From: Amycolatopsis marina
Lineage (GTDB): Bacteria > Actinomycetota > Actinomycetes > Mycobacteriales > Pseudonocardiaceae
Direction: 5' to 3'
NCBI RefSeq assembly: GCF_900111885.1
Contig: NZ_FOKG01000020.1
Location: 41,517 to 105,516 of the forward strand
Length of the DNA stretch: 64,000 nucleotides
The position numbers were made by a program, and so were the translations under genes. Shown piece after piece: positions 57,278 to 64,000 of this stretch. The first letter of the stretch is position 1, and every line of letters starts with the position of its first letter. Below the pieces are notes generated by a model that was not told the origin of the DNA, made no database searches, and saw nothing but the letters and a program-made list of their open reading frames with translations.

Positions 57278-57511
57278 TCAGATGATCGGGCCCGGCAGGC
57301 CGGCGGCAGCGAGGGTTCGGCGCCTGCGCAGCCACACCCGTCTCGTGCCGTCCGCATACAGGCGCACGTTCGACAGTTCCCACCCGGAGAACTCCGCCTG
57401 AATGGAGAGTTGGACCGCTGCGGAGAGACGGGAGACACCCGGTGGCAGCTGAAGCCGCCGGTACTCCCATTTCTCCGTGAAAGAACTCTCCTCGCTGTCC
57501 TCTCCGCTCAT
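57278..57511 (-). CDS. DUF5703 protein
   Basis: 77 residues: WEYRRLQLPPGVSRLSAAVQ, then FSGWELSNVRLYADGTRRVW. This matches the small actinobacterial DUF5703 family, usually placed next to the M20 peptidase gene as here. The ATG overlaps the stop of the following propeller lipoprotein gene upstream (ATGA). Function unknown. Confidence 0.85.
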   Translation of the reverse strand: MSGEDSEESSFTEKWEYRRLQLPPGVSRLSAAVQLSIQAEFSGWELSNVRLYADGTRRVWLRRRRTLAAAGLPGPII

Positions 57512-58524
57512 GGCGCGATCACCTGAATCCCTTCTCCAGCCGCCGAGCCGACCACCACCTGCCCGGTGCGGTCGTCCACGGCCACCGAGTTCGGCTGCCG
57601 AACTGTGGGGAACCGGTACTTCTCCTCTGGCTCACCGCCGCGCAGGTCGAAACCGACGACCTCGTTCCGCCCGGTCAGGGTGACCCAGGCCAGCTTCCGT
57701 TTCGCGTCGCTGGCGATCGCGTACACGCCCCCCGGCACCGGATACCGCTGCCGCAGCAAAAGCGGTTCGGTCGAGAACGCGAGCAGCGATCCCGCCCTCG
57801 TGTCGGTGACCAGCACCCGGCCGAACGGATCGGCCACCGCGTTCGTCGCGCCCTGACCCGCCCGCAGTCCCACGTCCACGGTGCCCGCCTCGACGTCCAC
57901 CTCGAACAACGCCGTCCGTAGCCGGTCCAGCACCACCGTGTGTCCGCCGGCGGTGACAACCTGGTCCGCGCTGTACAACTCCCCGGAGATCGTCTTCGTC
58001 ACCGTCTCGCCGTCAAGGACCTCGATCGCCTTGCGGTCCCGCACCGCCACCAGGGAACGACCGTCGTGGCTTGCAGACGCCACCGGTGCGCCGGCCACTT
58101 CGGCCGTCCTGACCGTGGTACCGGACGGCTCGAACCACACCACGCTGCCCGCGCCCGGCACACTCGCAACGAACTGGCCTTCTTGCACGGCGAGGCTCGC
58201 GGCCTGGCCGGGCAAGGACACGGTGCGGGGTTTCGCGCCGGGGGCATCCAGATCGTGGAGCAGGACCGACGGCGGCTGTTGCACCGCCACCGCCAGCGTC
58301 CGGCTTCCCGAGTCGACCGCCAGCGCGGTGACCTTCTCGGCAGGCAGCACCGTTCCCTCGGGCTCGGCGGTCGTGGCGGGCGAGACCGCAGCAGTCGCGG
58401 CCACCGGGTCGGCCACCACCTGCAACGCGTCGCCGCCGCCTTCCTTGACCTCCGAACACCCGCTGAGCACCAGCGCGCAGGCAAGGCCGATCGCGACCAG
58501 TGGGACGGAGGCGATGTGCTTCAC
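57508..58524 (-). CDS. Beta-propeller lipoprotein (YncE-like)
   Basis: 338 residues from the GTG at 58524, which puts the lipobox (LVLSGC) after a short hydrophobic signal. Repeated blades follow (LAVDSGSRTLAVAVQQPPSV, GRSLVAVRDRKAIEVLDGET, YAIASDAKRKLAWVTLTGRN, NSVAVDDRTGQVVVGSAAGE). It is surface-attached; ligand unknown. Coupled to DUF5703. Confidence 0.83.
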   Translation of the reverse strand: MKHIASVPLVAIGLACALVLSGCSEVKEGGGDALQVVADPVAATAAVSPATTAEPEGTVLPAEKVTALAVDSGSRTLAVAVQQPPSVLLHDLDAPGAKPRTVSLPGQAASLAVQEGQFVASVPGAGSVVWFEPSGTTVRTAEVAGAPVASASHDGRSLVAVRDRKAIEVLDGETVTKTISGELYSADQVVTAGGHTVVLDRLRTALFEVDVEAGTVDVGLRAGQGATNAVADPFGRVLVTDTRAGSLLAFSTEPLLLRQRYPVPGGVYAIASDAKRKLAWVTLTGRNEVVGFDLRGGEPEEKYRFPTVRQPNSVAVDDRTGQVVVGSAAGEGIQVIAP

Positions 58525-58617
58525 CGAGTGACCTTCCGGTTCGTGGCCGACGTTCTCTCCAGCATCCCCCACCAGCCCTGTCTCGTCACGTGAGCGTCAT
58601 CTCGATGACCGACACCG

Positions 58618-59583
58618 TTACCGGGGCCACCGCTCCGGGTAACCGAAGTCGATCGCGGACACGTCGTCCAGGGCCGCCTTGATCGCAGGCGGGAGAGACA
58701 GTTCCTCCGTGGCCAATGACCCGGTCAGCTGCCCCGTGTCCCGCGCACCGACCACGGGCGCGACGACCCCGGGACGGTCCCGCACCCAGGCCAGCGCCAC
58801 GACCAGTGGCGAGGTGCCGAGTCCGTCCGCCGCCGTCGCGACAGCCTCGACGATCCGCCCCGCCCTGTCCGTCCGGTGCTGCTCGACGTACCCCGCGTAC
58901 GTCGTCGATGCGCCCCGCGAGTCGGCCGGGGTGCCGGAACGATACTTCCCGGTGAGCACGCCCCGGCCCAGCGGTGCCCAGGGCAGCACGCCGATACCGT
59001 GATGCGCGGCCGCGGGCACCACCTCACGTTCGATCCCGCGTTCCAGCAGCGAGTACTCCATCTGGGTCGACACGATGCACGTGTCTCGTGAGAGCGTCGC
59101 CGCCGTCGCGAGTTGCCAGCCCGAGTAGTTCGACACCCCGGCGTAGCGGACCTTGCCGCTGCTGATCGCGAGGTCCAGCGCCGACAGCGTCTCCTCCAGC
59201 GGCACATGGCTGTCCCAGGCGTGCAGCTGCCACAGATCGAGATGGTCCACTCCGAGCCTGCGCAGCGAGCTGTCGAGCGCGCAGAGCAGGGCACCCCTGG
59301 ACGCGCCACCACCGAACGGCCCCTCGGTCCGCCGCGCGACGGCCTTCGTGGCGAGCACGATGTCCTCACGGGGCACCAGGTCGGACAGCAGGGAACCGAG
59401 AATCCGCTCGCTCTCGCCACTGCTGTAGATGTCGGCGGTGTCCACCAGCGTGCCGCCCGCGTCGACGAACGCGACGAGCTGACTCGCGGCCTCCTCGGCG
59501 TCGGTTTCGGTACCCCAGGACATGGTGCCGAGAGCCATCCTGGAGACCCTCAGGCCAGAGGCGCCGAGCTGCCGAGCTTCCAT
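58618..59583 (-). CDS. Aldo/keto reductase
   Basis: 321 residues. The tetrad is complete: Asp and Tyr in DTADIYSSGESE, Lys in IVLATKAV, His in LWQLHAWD. The NADPH-binding end is in GVLPWAPLGRGVLTGKY, then VAPVVGARDTGQL. It reduces an unidentified aldehyde or ketone. Confidence 0.93.
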   Translation of the reverse strand: MEARQLGASGLRVSRMALGTMSWGTETDAEEAASQLVAFVDAGGTLVDTADIYSSGESERILGSLLSDLVPREDIVLATKAVARRTEGPFGGGASRGALLCALDSSLRRLGVDHLDLWQLHAWDSHVPLEETLSALDLAISSGKVRYAGVSNYSGWQLATAATLSRDTCIVSTQMEYSLLERGIEREVVPAAAHHGIGVLPWAPLGRGVLTGKYRSGTPADSRGASTTYAGYVEQHRTDRAGRIVEAVATAADGLGTSPLVVALAWVRDRPGVVAPVVGARDTGQLTGSLATEELSLPPAIKAALDDVSAIDFGYPERWPR

Positions 59584-59748
59584 GGCCCTCTACCTTAACC
59601 TTCGTCGGATCACGTACTTGACCAAGGCGCGTTAAGCCGTGATCACTCGCCCGATAGTGTCGGCGCCCGTGCGAATGGTTCTCGATTTCGACAAGTGTGA
59701 CGCCCTCGGCACGCTCCGGCGCGCCATCCGTCCCGGGGGAGTGCTGAC

Positions 59749-60585
59749 GTGAGCTGGTTCGAAGCGATCGTGCTCGGCCTTGTCCAGGGGCTGACCGAAT
59801 TCCTGCCGATCTCGTCCAGTGCTCACCTGCGCATCACCGCCGCCTTCGCGGGCTGGGACGACCCCGGCGCGGCGTTCACCGCGGTCACACAACTCGGCAC
59901 CGAGGCCGCCGTGGTCCTCTACTTCGGCAAGAAGATCGTCAACATCCTGTCCGCCTGGTTCTTCTCCCTCTACAAGCCGGAGTACCGCAGCCATCCCGAT
60001 GCGCGGATGGGCTGGCTGATCATCGTCGGTTCGCTGCCCATCGTCGTCCTCGGGCTGCTGTTCCAGGAGAAGATCGAGCACGCGTTCCGCGACCTGCGGC
60101 TGATCGCCACCACGCTCATCGTGTTCGGCATCCTGCTCTGGATCGCCGACCGGATCGGGCGCAAGGACCGCGACCTCGACCACCTGACCGTCCCGCACGG
60201 TCTCGGATACGGCTTCGCGCAGGCACTCGCCCTGATTCCCGGGGTGTCCCGCTCCGGCGGCACGATCACCGGTGGTCTGTTGCTCGGATACAATCGTGCC
60301 GACGCGGCCGAGTACTCCTTCCTGCTGGCCATCCCCGCGGTGCTGGGTTCGGGCTTCTACAAGCTCACCGACATCGGGGAAGGGCAGGGACCCGCGGTCG
60401 GGCCGACGATTCTGGCCACGATCGTCGCCTTCGGCGTCGGCTACGTCGTGATCGCCTGGCTGATGGCCTTCATCAAGAAGCGCACGTTCGTCCCGTTCGT
60501 GTTGTACCGGATCGCGCTGGGCATCCTGTTGTTCGTCCTGGTCTTCAGCGGGGTCCTCGACCCGGAGGCCGGCCCGGTCGTTTAG
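59749..60585 (+). CDS. uppP: Undecaprenyl-diphosphate phosphatase
   Basis: 278 residues, about eight spans. Signatures are GLTEFLPISSSAHLRI and PGVSRSGGTITGGLLLGYN with the catalytic Glu, Ser and Arg. It recycles the lipid carrier for peptidoglycan; the family also gives bacitracin resistance. GTG start. Confidence 0.95.
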   Translation: MSWFEAIVLGLVQGLTEFLPISSSAHLRITAAFAGWDDPGAAFTAVTQLGTEAAVVLYFGKKIVNILSAWFFSLYKPEYRSHPDARMGWLIIVGSLPIVVLGLLFQEKIEHAFRDLRLIATTLIVFGILLWIADRIGRKDRDLDHLTVPHGLGYGFAQALALIPGVSRSGGTITGGLLLGYNRADAAEYSFLLAIPAVLGSGFYKLTDIGEGQGPAVGPTILATIVAFGVGYVVIAWLMAFIKKRTFVPFVLYRIALGILLFVLVFSGVLDPEAGPVV

Positions 60586-60632
60586 CGGCCAACCGGGTGT
60601 CTGGAGGTCGACCGGCACGTAGTGTGGCGGCC

Positions 60633-61349
60633 GTGGGTACCGTCATCCTCCTGCGGCACGGCCGCTCCACCGCGAACGGTTCTGGTGTGCTCGCCGGGCG
60701 TTCGCCCGGGGTCGATCTCGACAGCACCGGGCGAGCACAGGCCGAGGCACTCGTCCAGCGACTCGCCGGAATCCCGTTGGCCGCGCTGGTCGCGTCCCCG
60801 CTGCAACGCTGCGCGCAGACCCTCGCACCGCTGGCCGAGGCCCGTGGCCTGACACCGGAAACCGACCCGGAACTGTCCGAGGTGGACTACGGCGACTGGA
60901 CCGGCCGCGAACTCAAGGACCTGGCGAGCGAGCCGCTCTGGCGGGTGGTGCAGGCACACCCTTCCGCCGCGGTGTTTCCGGGCGGCGAGGGACTGGCGGC
61001 CATGCAGAGCCGCGCGGTCGGCGCCGTCCGGCGGCAGGACGAACGGATCACCGCGGAGCACGGCGCGCACGCGGTATGGATCGCGTGCACCCATGGCGAC
61101 ATGATCAAGTCCGTGCTCGCCGACGCCCTCGGTCAGCACCTGGACTCCTTCCAGCGCATCGTCGTCGAGCCCGGCTCGGTCTCGGTGATCCGCTACACCG
61201 AACTGCGTCCGTTCGTGCTCAGGATGAACGACCACGGGGCCGACCTCGGCGGCATCGTGCCGCCGGAGCCCGAGAGCGGCAAGGAGGGAGACCCGGCGTC
61301 GTCCGACGCCGCGGTCGGGGGATCGACAGGACGAAAGGACCGCGAGTGA
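60633..61349 (+). CDS. MSMEG_4193-type phosphomutase (histidine phosphatase)
   Basis: 238 residues from the GTG at 60633, which begins just before the catalytic strand VILLRHGRSTANG (phosphohistidine in RHG). Further motifs: SPLQRCAQTLAPLA, EVDYGDWTGRELKDL, and CTHGDMIKSVLADALG with the second His. It follows uppP, and its stop overlaps the next gene by four bases. Confidence 0.9.
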   Translation: MGTVILLRHGRSTANGSGVLAGRSPGVDLDSTGRAQAEALVQRLAGIPLAALVASPLQRCAQTLAPLAEARGLTPETDPELSEVDYGDWTGRELKDLASEPLWRVVQAHPSAAVFPGGEGLAAMQSRAVGAVRRQDERITAEHGAHAVWIACTHGDMIKSVLADALGQHLDSFQRIVVEPGSVSVIRYTELRPFVLRMNDHGADLGGIVPPEPESGKEGDPASSDAAVGGSTGRKDRE

Positions 61350-63403
61350 GCACTGGGGCCAATCCCTTCGACGTGCCGAGCGAGCTGCCCTACGGGCTGC
61401 CACCGTTCGACCGCATCACCGAAGAGCACTTCCTGCCCGCCTTCGAGGCGGGCATCACCGAGCACGCCGCCGAGATCGACCGGATCGCCACCGATCCCCA
61501 GCCTCCGACGGTGGAGAACACGCTCGTCGCGCTGGAACGGTCCGGTCGGCTGCTCGGGCGCGTGTCCGCGGTGTTCTTCAACCTCGCGGGTTCGGACTCG
61601 ACCCCACGGATCCAGGAGATCCAGGCCGACATCGCGCCCCGGCTGGCCGCGCACGCCGACGCCATCCACCTCGACCCGCGCTTGTTCGCCAGGATCGACG
61701 ACCTGTACTCGCGCCGCGACGCACTCGACCTCGATCCGGAGACGGCGTGGCTGCTGGAGCGCTACCGCCTGGAGTTCCAGCGGGCAGGCGCCGGACTTCC
61801 CGAGCCGGACCAGGAACGTCTGCGCGCGCTCAACGAGGAACTGTCCTCACTGAGCACCCGGTTCCAGAACAACCTGCTCTCCGACACCAACGACCTGGCC
61901 GTGCTTGTTTCCGACGCCGCCGAGCTGGCCGGGCTGTCCGAGGACACGATCGCCGCGGCTGCCGAGGCAGCCACCGCCCGCGGCAACGACGGCGCCTACC
62001 TGCTCAAGCTCGGCCTCCCGACGGCCCAGCCCGTGCTGGCCGCGCTGCGCGACCGGGGACTGCGCGAGCGGATCCACGCCGCGTCGGTCAGCCGGGGCGC
62101 GCGCGGCAACGAACACGACAACTCGACGACGCTGGCCCGGATCACCGAGTTGCGGGCGGAACGCGCACGCCTGCTCGGTTTCCCCGACCACGCGGCATAC
62201 ATGATCGCCGACCAGACCGCTGGTACCGCGGACGCCGCCCTCGCCCTGCTGCGGCAGCTCGCGCCGGTCGCCGCCCGCAACGCACAGGCCGAGCGGGAGG
62301 AGCTGCAGCAGGTCGCCGCCGCGGACCCGGCGCACAGCGGCCAGCTCGCGCCCTGGGACTGGGCCTACTACGCGGAGCAGGTCCGCAAGGAACGGTTCGA
62401 CATCGACACCGCCGCCCTGCGGCCGTACTTCGAACTGGAACGGGTCCTGATCGACGGCGTCTTCCACGCCGCGGGCCGCCTCTACGGGCTGACCTTCACC
62501 GAACGCCACGACCTCCCGGTCTACCACCCCGAGGTCAGGGTGTTCGAGGTTCACGACGCCGACGGCAGCGGACTGGGCCTGTTCCTCGGCGACTACTACA
62601 CCCGCGACACCAAACGCGGCGGTGCGTGGATGAACAACTTCGTCGAGCAGTCCCGCCTGCTGGGCGAACGCCCGGTGGTGGTGAACAACCTCAACATCGT
62701 CCGGCCACCGGAGGGCGAGCCGACGCTGCTCACCTTCGACGAGGTCATCACCGCGTTCCACGAATTCGGCCACGCACTGCACGGTCTGCTGTCCGATGTG
62801 CACTACCCGAAGTTCTCCGGGGCGAACGTCCCACGCGACTTCGTGGAGTTTCCCTCACAGGTCAACGAGATGTGGGCGCTGTGGCCGGAGGTGCTGGCGA
62901 ACTACGCGAAGCACCACCGCACGGGAGAGCCGCTACCGCAGGAGCTGGTGGACCGGTTCGTGGAGTCACAGCACCACGGTGAGGGATTCCGCACCACCGA
63001 GTACCTCGGCGCGTCGTTGCTGGACCAGGCCTGGCACGCGCTGGCGCCTGGGGAGCGGATCGAGGCGGGCGACGTGGCCCGGTTCGAGGCCGAGGCGCTG
63101 GAGAAGGAAGGCGTGGCCTTGCTCGCCGTTCCGCCGCGATACCGCAGCACTTACTTCGCGCACATCTTCAGCGGTGGGTACAGCGCCGGCTACTACTCCT
63201 ACATCTGGAGCGAGGTGCTCGACGCCGACTCGGTGGAGTGGTTCCGCGAGAACGGTGGCCTGACCAGGGCCAACGGGGACCACTTCCGGTCGAAGCTCCT
63301 GGCGCGCGGCGGCAGCATCGACTCCATGCGGGCCTTCCGCGAATTCCGCGGCAGGGACCCGGAGCTCGAGCCGCTCCTGCGCCGCCACAACTTCATCGGC
63401 TAG
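61346..63403 (+). CDS. M3 family metallopeptidase (Dcp-like)
   Basis: 685 residues. The GTG start overlaps the previous stop (GTGA). Zinc motif AFHEFGHALHGLL, with the distal Glu in VEFPSQVNEMW. The end motif FAHIFSGGYSAGYYSY is typical of oligopeptidase A/Dcp. It degrades short peptides in the cytoplasm. No signal peptide. Confidence 0.94.
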   Translation: MSTGANPFDVPSELPYGLPPFDRITEEHFLPAFEAGITEHAAEIDRIATDPQPPTVENTLVALERSGRLLGRVSAVFFNLAGSDSTPRIQEIQADIAPRLAAHADAIHLDPRLFARIDDLYSRRDALDLDPETAWLLERYRLEFQRAGAGLPEPDQERLRALNEELSSLSTRFQNNLLSDTNDLAVLVSDAAELAGLSEDTIAAAAEAATARGNDGAYLLKLGLPTAQPVLAALRDRGLRERIHAASVSRGARGNEHDNSTTLARITELRAERARLLGFPDHAAYMIADQTAGTADAALALLRQLAPVAARNAQAEREELQQVAAADPAHSGQLAPWDWAYYAEQVRKERFDIDTAALRPYFELERVLIDGVFHAAGRLYGLTFTERHDLPVYHPEVRVFEVHDADGSGLGLFLGDYYTRDTKRGGAWMNNFVEQSRLLGERPVVVNNLNIVRPPEGEPTLLTFDEVITAFHEFGHALHGLLSDVHYPKFSGANVPRDFVEFPSQVNEMWALWPEVLANYAKHHRTGEPLPQELVDRFVESQHHGEGFRTTEYLGASLLDQAWHALAPGERIEAGDVARFEAEALEKEGVALLAVPPRYRSTYFAHIFSGGYSAGYYSYIWSEVLDADSVEWFRENGGLTRANGDHFRSKLLARGGSIDSMRAFREFRGRDPELEPLLRRHNFIG

Positions 63404-63466
63404 GGGAGTTCCCGAATGCCACATTGAGGTTTTCTCAGTGGGTTGATCTTGGGGTGTGTGGTAGGC

Positions 63467-63529
63467 GGAGAGCCTCTGGTAGTGACTGGGTTTGCTGAAG
63501 ACCAAGTCTGAGGAACCAGAGGCTCTCCG
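63467..63529 (+). promoter_or_regulatory. Hairpin ending at the transposase start codon
   Basis: GGAGAGCCTCTGGT (63467-63480) and ACCAGAGGCTCTCC (63516-63529) form a perfect 14-bp stem with a 35-base loop, directly before the GTG at 63530. It would block ribosome access in transcripts reading in from outside, a known way for IS elements to silence their transposase. Confidence 0.55.
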
Positions 63530-64000
63530 TGATTACGTATCGTGCCACGCTGGATGTCGCGCGCCCGATCGGGCAGTTTGTGGCGCAGTTGCTGACCGAG
63601 CATCGCCGGGCGGTGGGGACCCGGCGGGGGCGCCGTGCGCTGGGGCCCTTCGCCCAGGCGGTGCTGGTCCTGCGCTGGTTCCGTGACGCCACCCCGGTAG
63701 CGCGGCTGGCTACCGATTCCGGGATCGGTGTCGCCACCGCTTACCGCTACCTGCACGAAGGCATCACCGTGCTCGCCGCCCAGACCCACGACCTGCCCGA
63801 GGTACTCACCGAACGGCTGGCCGCCGGAGACACCCACCTCATCCTGGACGGCACCCTGATCCGCACCACCCGCGTCGCCGGGACCGTGATCAAAACCAAA
63901 GGCCGCACCGCCGGACAACCAGTACACCGCTGGTACTCCGGTAAACACCGCGCCTTCGGCGGCAACATCCAGTTCCTCGCCACCGCCGACGGATTCCCCC
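63530..64000 (+). CDS. IS5-like transposase, N-terminal part (runs off the window)
   Basis: 157 residues visible from the GTG at 63530. An HTH_Tnp_4-like region (GPFAQAVLVLRWFRDATPVA, then SGIGVATAYRYLHEGI) is followed by the start of the DDE domain with the first Asp in THLILDGTLIRT. This layout is typical of DDE_Tnp_4 transposases of IS5-like elements. The C-terminal half lies outside. Confidence 0.85.

Overview
The window is high-GC actinobacterial DNA. The right flank has a core gene order I associate with Pseudonocardiales: an M20 peptidase, a DUF5703 protein, a propeller lipoprotein, an aldo/keto reductase, UppP, an MSMEG_4193-type phosphomutase and an M3 peptidase. GTG starts, four-base stop/start overlaps and G/C-ending codons are the rule. 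The exact genus cannot be set from sequence alone.

Layout. (1) 1-7,950: a truncated methyltransferase, a decayed membrane gene, a secreted NlpC/P60 hydrolase, a DUF305 lipoprotein, and a coupled operon of PLP enzyme, MFS exporter and DUF6153 protein with a His-rich membrane gene upstream. (2) 7,149-9,532: AraC regulator divergent from a DHA2-type exporter. (3) 9,590-26,281: a worn metal-resistance island. It holds a CopB-type ATPase with a YHS protein and a CsoR gene that lost its copper-binding core; remnants of TetR, Cas6e, NlpC/P60 and GNAT genes; a KmtR-like ArsR divergent from a His-tailed (NreB-like) MFS pump; a mer locus with regulator and merA broken but merB intact; two MerR regulators; CopZ; and a P-type ATPase with YPC in place of CPC. 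It ends in an IS3 remnant.

(4) 26,438-47,339: a 21-kb locus for a group 1h (actinobacterial, high-affinity) [NiFe]-hydrogenase. Besides small and large subunits and HypC/D/E/F it carries four CooC/MinD-type ATPases, two SIS-domain proteins, a second HypC-like protein, two CC-motif membrane proteins, five small single-span membrane proteins, one good and one degenerate maturation-protease homologue, a TPR protein, a BirA-like protein, a NifU-like protein, a DUF1059 protein, a Cys-cluster HTH regulator and a PadR regulator. HypA and HypB are not in the window. I infer that the CooC-like ATPases do the nickel-handling step.

(5) 47,427-55,138: more accessory DNA: a broken DUF4145 gene, an IS256-family element with a perfect 8-bp target duplication, a CtpG-like cadmium ATPase with a CmtR-like repressor, a methyltransferase, a broken second DUF305 gene, and an AbrB-domain gene coupled to a tyrosine integrase. 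The integrase lies beside tRNA-Leu(GAG) at 55,716-55,802, which looks like the right-hand attachment boundary of an integrated element. (6) 55,948-63,403: conserved core genes. (7) 63,467-end: a partial IS5-like transposase with a hairpin ending at its start codon.

Taken together, atmospheric H2 oxidation and Ni/Cu/Hg/Cd handling genes sit in a mosaic island. Its resistance sections are decaying, while every hydrogenase gene reads through intact.
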